Below, one piece after another: positions 58,429-64,000 of a stretch of 64,000 nt of DNA. Source of the DNA: Heterotrichella gracilis. Its lineage: Eukaryota; Sar; Xanthophyceae; Tribonematales; Xanthonemataceae. Every line of letters begins with the position of its first letter. Position 1 is the first letter of the stretch. Below the pieces are notes generated by a model. That model had not been told where the DNA came from. It searched no databases and worked only from the letters and a program-made list of their open reading frames with translations. The position numbers and the translations under genes were made by a program. The stretch is taken from NCBI GenBank assembly GCA_032358255.1, contig JAULBX010020521.1, positions 1 through 64,000 of the forward strand, read 5' to 3'.

Positions 58429-61427
58429 ATGGACCGCTCCACGCTCCACTCCTCAACTTCAACCAGCCACCTGCCCCCCTTGCCACGATCCCGGGGCCAG
58501 CCCAAACCTACGCCTCGTGACAGAACAGTCGACGTCAGCCACCCACCCCCCACCACACGGCATGCCCCATCGCAGCGTGCCGCTCCCACTGCAATACCAG
58601 CAGGGCAAACCAGGCGAGCCATGCTTGCCGTGCCCGCACTGCTTGGCCTAGCGGGAATAGCATCAGAGGCGCGGGCTGCGCCTCAGCCAGGGAGCCTGGT
58701 GTCCATAGGTGGGTGGATGTACCTAAACCCTACACCCCAACTAAACCCTAAACCCGATCAGAGGCCTGGGCTGCGCCACAGCCGGAGAGCCTGGTGTCCA
58801 TAGGTGGGTGGACTTACCACCCTAAATCCAAAACCCTGAAACCCTAAATAGGGAGTGGGTTGTGCGTGTGTCACAGCCTGGGAGCATGGGTGTCCATAGG
58901 TGCGGTAGAGAGGGCTGGATCCCGCTGTATACCCTAACCCCTAACACTCTCCCAAGTCCACATACCTGAGCACCAATTGAAGCCTCCACGTTTTCTGTAC
59001 CAGTGCACTGCTTCTCCACTGAGGGTGTGGCGAACATCCTCATCATGAGTGGCAACCCGTCGCACAAAAAAAAACCTGACGCTTAGTTGCCCTAAGCACT
59101 AAGCCCTAACACAAAACCCTGACATTTATAAGAACCCTTGCTCCCATGCGCTTTAAAACCTACTCCCTACTCCCTAAACCACAAGCAGTCAAAAAACAGA
59201 AAAAAATGCTGCCTGGTCCAGGTGCGCTGCAGCCAATCATCGACTTCTGGCAATCCCGCCAGCAGCAAAATGGGGGGATGAAAATCCTGGCACCCTTGGG
59301 CGCCTCTCGAGTCAAACTGCAGGTAATACCCCTCCCTAAGCATTCCTCCCCGGCCCCCTTCTAGATTTAAGATTTTGTTCCCCTTGGTCAGCACACTGTT
59401 AAGAATGGGCACCCTCTCCCAAACAGGTATGTGGGTGCCACAGTGCGTGGGAAATGCCACACATACCGTTTATAGGTATCTTCCCTTTCTCACTTCAACT
59501 TCATCATCTACCCTGTCCTTGGCAATCAAGCAGTAGTACCGGCTGTGTGGCCTCCTAGCAGGCCCTGGAACCCCTGTTGGCGCCCGCCAACCCCAAAATA
59601 ACTGCTACAACCTGTCTGGCAGCCCGAGCCCTAAACCATACATCATGGCAGCCCAAAGGCTAAAGCCTAAATCACACAATGGCAATGAAATCCAGGTGGT
59701 ATTCAGTGTCGATATCACAACAGCCACATTCACGTGACACAAAGGCTTTCTAACCCAGCCTCCGCCATACTACCTTGGCCAGCCGTACCCAAGACATACT
59801 CTACATCATCAAATATGATCACACACATTACCATATGTTTGCTTACCTGCTGTGCTGCCACCTGTCAGGCTGTGGAGCCCCTGCTGGCCGCCGCCACCAC
59901 ACCAGAAGATTACAGCAACCTGCTGCGGGCGGTGCGGGGCGCGTCGCTCAACTGCTACTTGTTTGAGGTAAATGCTCTGAACTCTAAGCTGATATCCCTA
60001 AACCCTTAACCCTGGTCTGTGTGCGCTTACCAGATGGTGTACAAAACGCTGCCAATAAACCAAAATTGCCCTCTTTCACTTCCCCCTCGAAAAACACCTT
60101 AATAACAACATAGGAAAGCAAACATACATAGGTATCAATCGCAACTCCCCTGTGCACAGCCGCTGGATGACGACGGTATGGAGATTCAATCCAGCCTGGC
60201 GCAGCCTGGGGGTGGGGGTGTGCACATGGATCCTCATGAATACATTTTACCCATATAATACCCCCCAACTAAACAAGTTTCTTCCACTTCAAAACCCAAA
60301 TCAATTGCCACTCACATCCCCACCCTGTGCGCAGCTGCTGGATGGCAATGGCATGGAGGTACAGCCTGGCGCAGACGTGGTCACGGATACAATCTACCCA
60401 TACAATCCCCAGAAAATAGCCACATTTTAGCAAAACAAAATTCACATCCCCGCTCATCTCCCCCCTTTTCCCCCTTGTGCAGCCCCTGGATGGCGATGGT
60501 ATGGAGGTGCGATCCAGCCTGGCACAGCTGCAGCTGGGGGTGGGGGTGTGCACCTACCAGATCGTGTACAAGAATTCGGTCACGCTGCTCTCAGAGTCAT
60601 CCCCGGGACAAGCGGAGCTCAAACGCCGGACCGCGGAAAGCCTGGCTGGGATCATCCGGTGAGTTTGGGGCGGTATAGAACCGGTCATGAACGCTGCCCC
60701 TGCTACATAGGAAGCATTTCTCGAAGTTTGGATGTCGATTGCTGCGCAAATTGTTTTTTGGTGTGAGCATTTCGCCTCAAAATTGAAAGCACACTGCTCT
60801 CGGAGTCACCCCCGGGACAGGCGGAGCTCAAGCGGCGAACCGCGGAAAGCCTGGCTGGGATCATTCGGTGAGCGGCCCGTGACATTTTCCATAGCACGTG
60901 ATCGCATTTGCGCAACGATAATATAGACCCGTTTGCACAAGACCATTTACTGGCAGTATAAGATCTTAGTCACCATATGGATGTTAGGTGGCATTCTGGC
61001 AGCTAGCGAATGGTGATATCACCAAGCCAGGATTGTCAGGAATTGCAAGGCAAAACCATGAAACCTAAGTGTGGTGTGTGATGATATCACAAATGGTTTT
61101 TTGTGTGGTGGCACGGGTCACCATTTTCCATTGCATTCATGGCTGCGCTCGCATGGGCGATGCATCTACTATGAAGAAAGTCGCCAATCAAACTCTAGGC
61201 ATTCTGCAGGCATGGACAGCAATATGTATGTCGAGTTATATTACAAAACAAAGAATGCATGTTTTTCTTGCCGCAGCTCCTTCCAACTCCTCGATGACAT
61301 GCTTGACCGCGCGCGCATGGGGGATGCGGAGGCAGGCCGCGCTGCGGGGGCGGTGCTGCAGGATACCATCGCCCGCAACGCCCAATTTGAGGCAGACATC
61401 AAGGAGTGCCTGGGGCTTCCCGCCTGA
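58429..61427 (+). CDS. Predicted thylakoid-lumen protein with Tat-type signal
   Basis: Five exons join in phase: 58429-58708, 59189-59322, 59869-59967, 60483-60658, 61277-61427 (279 residues). The first 60 residues are Ser/Thr/Pro/Arg-rich with few acids, typical of a chloroplast transit peptide. They are followed by a twin arginine and hydrophobic core (TRRAMLAVPALLGLAGIAS) and an alanine-type cleavage site (EARAA), as in proteins exported to the lumen by the cpTat route. The mature part of about 190 residues includes PIIDFWQSRQQQ, TTPEDYSNLLRAVRGASLNCYLFE, AELKRRTAESLAGIIRS and a helical C-terminus. I cannot name the family; a photosystem assembly or protection role would be a guess. Exon 1, 4 and 5 edges are duplicated nearby. 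Confidence 0.78.
58760..58910 (+). repeat. Two copies of lumen-protein exon 1 donor edge
   Basis: About 58760-58810 and 58860-58905 repeat the EA.A.PQPGSLVSI-coding end of exon 1 and its GTGGGTGG donor, the second more decayed, with CCCTAAA runs between. Confidence 0.85.
60160..60385 (+). repeat. Two copies of lumen-protein exon 4 acceptor edge
   Basis: About 60160-60205 and 60333-60385 repeat the start of exon 4 (coding LD.(D/N)GME(I/V)). The working copy is 60483-60658. A donor-edge copy (coding PGQAELKRRTAESLAGII) sits at about 60797-60870. Confidence 0.88.
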
Positions 61428-63045
61428 CAGCCTGAGGTGCCTGAGCCTTGACGCTGATGTACTCCTGATTATTGCCAAGTGGCGGCTTGGCGGGGTTTGG
61501 CAATCCTTTTTGGCAACGATAGCAGTGCCTAATGCTGCATGTGGTGGGTGGAGAGGCGCATGAGAAGGCAGGAGGTGGGAGGGGCGGGATACCATCACCG
61601 GCAACGCGCAGTTTGAGGCTGACAGCAGGGAGTGATTGGGGCTTCCCGCATGACAATTCTTGACCCTAAACAAGGGTTGATGCCTGGTGCTCGACCCATC
61701 CTCTTTTGCTGCCTTTCCAACTCAGGTTTAAGGGGCTGTCAGCGGGGTTGAACAGCCATGACCAGGCATTTGAGCAATAAGTTGCGTTCCAGCGTATTGA
61801 ATACAGCTAGGCTTCCAGTCAGTATTATAGGCCCTTGCGCCAACCAGCTCAAAGTCCTGGACTGCTGATAGAGGTTTGCCGTGAAGTAACCATGTCTGAG
61901 GTTCAATGCAGTTACCAAAGTGTTGCAAAACAGTCACTTGATAACGGTTATCATTACCCCGCAGCAGCCAAACATCATTCGACAGGTGTGAGAAAAAGTA
62001 CACGGTTTTCCAAACTGCACGTTTTGAACGCCGTTCCACCTCGCTCAGACCTCAGCGTCTGACCTGCAGCTTAAGAGTTCAAGTCGCAAAGAGCACATAC
62101 CTGTCAGATGCTGAGAGTGCTGTAACTTATCAACACGGTCTTGTTCTGCTGCACGTGGATCGCCACTGCAACACTGTCTTGGACTGCTCAACCCCGACTA
62201 TCGCCATTCCTCGAGTCAAAGTGTCGTGACAGGTCGGTATCAAGTGGGTGGTGCTGATGCCGATGCAACTGTTTTTGCACCCTATAGTTTAAACCCGTGT
62301 TTGTTTCTGTTATCAACGTGTGAAATCATTGCGTGCACTACACGCTGTTGAGTTGGGGAAGCATGGTGACCCCTGACATGCATGCATGCATGGCATGGTG
62401 CGTATGACCCATATGCATAGCAGCTCTTCCAGGCACCTAAGACCCGTTTTTAAACTCTTCCTAGCATTCCTACCATGTTTTAACTTGCGTTATGTGGCTA
62501 TTACCATCTTAGTGGATACTCTTGCCCTGTCCTGACGGTCCCATCCTTTGCAGACGTTGCCAAACCAGCCTCGGTGTTCCACCTCGCCACCAACAAGCTT
62601 GTACAAGTTCACACGCTACGTGTAATATTTATCTCCACAGCTCAGAGTTAGGTAAGCTATGGCAGGTTGCTGGGGCCTTGCTCACCTTGTGCTCATTACA
62701 ACAAGGGAAACGGACAGGGTAACCTACTGTCCCACGGCTACTGCTGATAAACTCTCTTCTTTGTGAACGTTCGAGTCTCTGCCGCTGACTGGTGCACTTA
62801 CCCTGCAAGTTGCTCTACATCCTGTAGTACTGTTGCAGGATGCTACTATGCTGCAATTACATGCTACTTGCTCAACACACTGAACCTCCCGCCTTTCGCC
62901 TTGATCCACACCTCACTATGTCAATTTCACCGCCACTCAAACCTCCTCTTCCGACAAACATGTCCTCCACCTGTACCTGCAGGCTGTGCCAAGCCACCCA
63001 ACGCGTGGGCATCTACCTCCCCTGCTGTTCAACAAGGCACTTGAA
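61428..63045. other. Spacer between lumen-protein gene and F-box-like gene
   Basis: About 61585-61640 repeats the end of the lumen-protein terminal exon (coding NAQFEAD). Presumed promoter of the following gene; TGCATGCATGCA at about 62384. No other gene recognised, though a 5' exon of the next gene could lie here. Confidence 0.5.
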
Positions 63046-64000
63046 ATGGATATGCACATGGAGCTGCCTGCAGCGCGCAACTGGGCCCAGCTGCCTGTGG
63101 ACGTCCTGGGCCTGATAGTGGAGGGCGCAGGGACAACCTCTGTCCCCGCCATGCGCGCGGTCTGCACCACCTGGCGCGGTGGAGTGGACAGCAGCACCAC
63201 CAGCCTGAGTACGCTGGCAGGGGTGCTGGTCCCCCCACCAGGTACACCAGGTGCAACCTGCCTGGCCCAAGGCACTCTGCACCTGGGCCGCCGCTTCTCC
63301 AACCTGCAGCACCTCAGCATTGCGCAGGAGTGGGCAGACGATGCGGAGCTCTCAAGCAGCCTGCAGGCGCTCCACTCATGCAGCCAGATGCGCAGCCTGT
63401 GCTTCAAGCATGCAGTTGATGCTCGCTGGTTTGACCACCTGTGGCGCCTCACCAACCTGACTGCGCTGCAGCTGTTGGGTCGTCAGGAGTACACATCCCC
63501 GGGTGCGATCCCCAGCCTCTCCACCATAACCCAGCTGCAGGCGCTGAGCATCCCCCGAGTGGTCCCCAACCAGTTTGCCATCCTCGCTCCCCTCACTGGA
63601 CTCACCTTCCTTGAGCAGTTTGACAGCGCAGAAGCGCGTGAGGGCAAGGGAGACAGCAGCGTGAGCCTCCTGTCACAGCTCACCAGGCTACAGCGACTGC
63701 TGCTGGTGGAGGATGTCCCCATCAGGGTGATGCCTGACTTCCTCAGCTGCCTCACAGCCCTGGAGGAGCTTTCCCTCACCATGAACAAGGACCTCAAGAG
63801 CGAGGAAGGAGTGAGACTGCTGGATCACGCAGTGGACATCATCATCGCCAGCCTCACCCGTATCACTAAGCTGGTCATGGGTGGGGGACCCGATGTTGTC
63901 CCTGAAGATCAGTGGGAATGTAGTGTGCTCCAGCGTCTGTCCACCCTGCCGTGCCTGCGCCACCTCGAGGGGCTCATAGGGGAGCTGTTTGAGGGGGACA
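63046..64000 (+). CDS. F-box-like/LRR protein, 5' part (runs off window)
   Basis: One open frame of 318 codons from ATG 63046 to the window end, without a stop. The N-terminus is F-box-like (WAQLPVDVLGLIVEG, MRAVCTTWRGGV). Leucine-rich repeats follow: FSNLQHLSIAQEW, CSQMRSLCFKH, LTNLTALQLLG, ITQLQALSIPR, LTGLTFLEQF, LTRLQRLLLVED, LTALEELSLTM, ITKLVMGG. The repeats have the plant/algal spacing and no introns so far. Likely a substrate adaptor for an SCF ubiquitin ligase, like the gene at 24055-26264 but clearly diverged from it. The frame is open upstream of the ATG to a possible acceptor near 62982, so translation may begin in an earlier exon. Confidence 0.8.
   Translation, partial: MDMHMELPAARNWAQLPVDVLGLIVEGAGTTSVPAMRAVCTTWRGGVDSSTTSLSTLAGVLVPPPGTPGATCLAQGTLHLGRRFSNLQHLSIAQEWADDAELSSSLQALHSCSQMRSLCFKHAVDARWFDHLWRLTNLTALQLLGRQEYTSPGAIPSLSTITQLQALSIPRVVPNQFAILAPLTGLTFLEQFDSAEAREGKGDSSVSLLSQLTRLQRLLLVEDVPIRVMPDFLSCLTALEELSLTMNKDLKSEEGVRLLDHAVDIIIASLTRITKLVMGGGPDVVPEDQWECSVLQRLSTLPCLRHLEGLIGELFEGD

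Noticed and set aside
1-64000. tRNA, rRNA or other structured RNA genes
   Set aside because: I saw no convincing cloverleaf or conserved rRNA/snRNA sequence by eye; a covariance-model scan would be needed to exclude them.

Overview
The window is nuclear DNA of a eukaryotic phototroph, most likely a chlorophyte green alga. Genes are intron-rich, with GT-AG introns and short phase-consistent exons. The gene set includes a plant-type MCM9, a plant SR45/RNPS1 splicing factor, APC10, F-box/LRR proteins and a protein with a Tat-like thylakoid-lumen signal. Introns and spacers are littered with the plant-type telomere heptamer TTTAGGG/CCCTAAA. There is one 100-base N gap (32581-32680).

Layout, left to right. 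(1) Minus strand 1-5150: a MoxR/RavA-type AAA+ ATPase with a transit-peptide-like N-terminus, running off the left edge. (2) Minus 6895-12144: a major facilitator superfamily transporter, 10 exons. (3) Minus 13542-21184: the helicase MCM9, divergent from (4) plus 21390-22843: APC10. (5) Minus 24055-26264: an F-box/LRR protein. (6, 7) Minus 28100-33752 and plus 34343-39781: two head-to-head paralogues (474 and 473 codons, 8 exons each, six of them identical in length) of a four-TM membrane protein with a Cys/His-rich N-terminus that I cannot assign to a known family. (8) Plus 40918-53173: a 22-exon, about 1175-residue protein with two AAA+ modules. (9) Plus 54445-57242: SR45/RNPS1. (10) Plus 58429-61427: a predicted thylakoid-lumen protein. 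(11) Plus 63046-64000: the start of a second F-box-like/LRR gene.

The dominant unexplained structure is pervasive duplication of exon edges. Almost every gene carries one to six extra, partly diverged copies of a stretch that crosses a splice junction (or the stop codon), lying in the adjacent intron or 3' flank and usually separated by telomere-like heptamers. I chose the working exon of each set by reading-frame phase, splice sites and protein continuity. The exon models were built by hand; every junction in them joins in phase, and that is the main support for the coordinates. Gene spans include introns.
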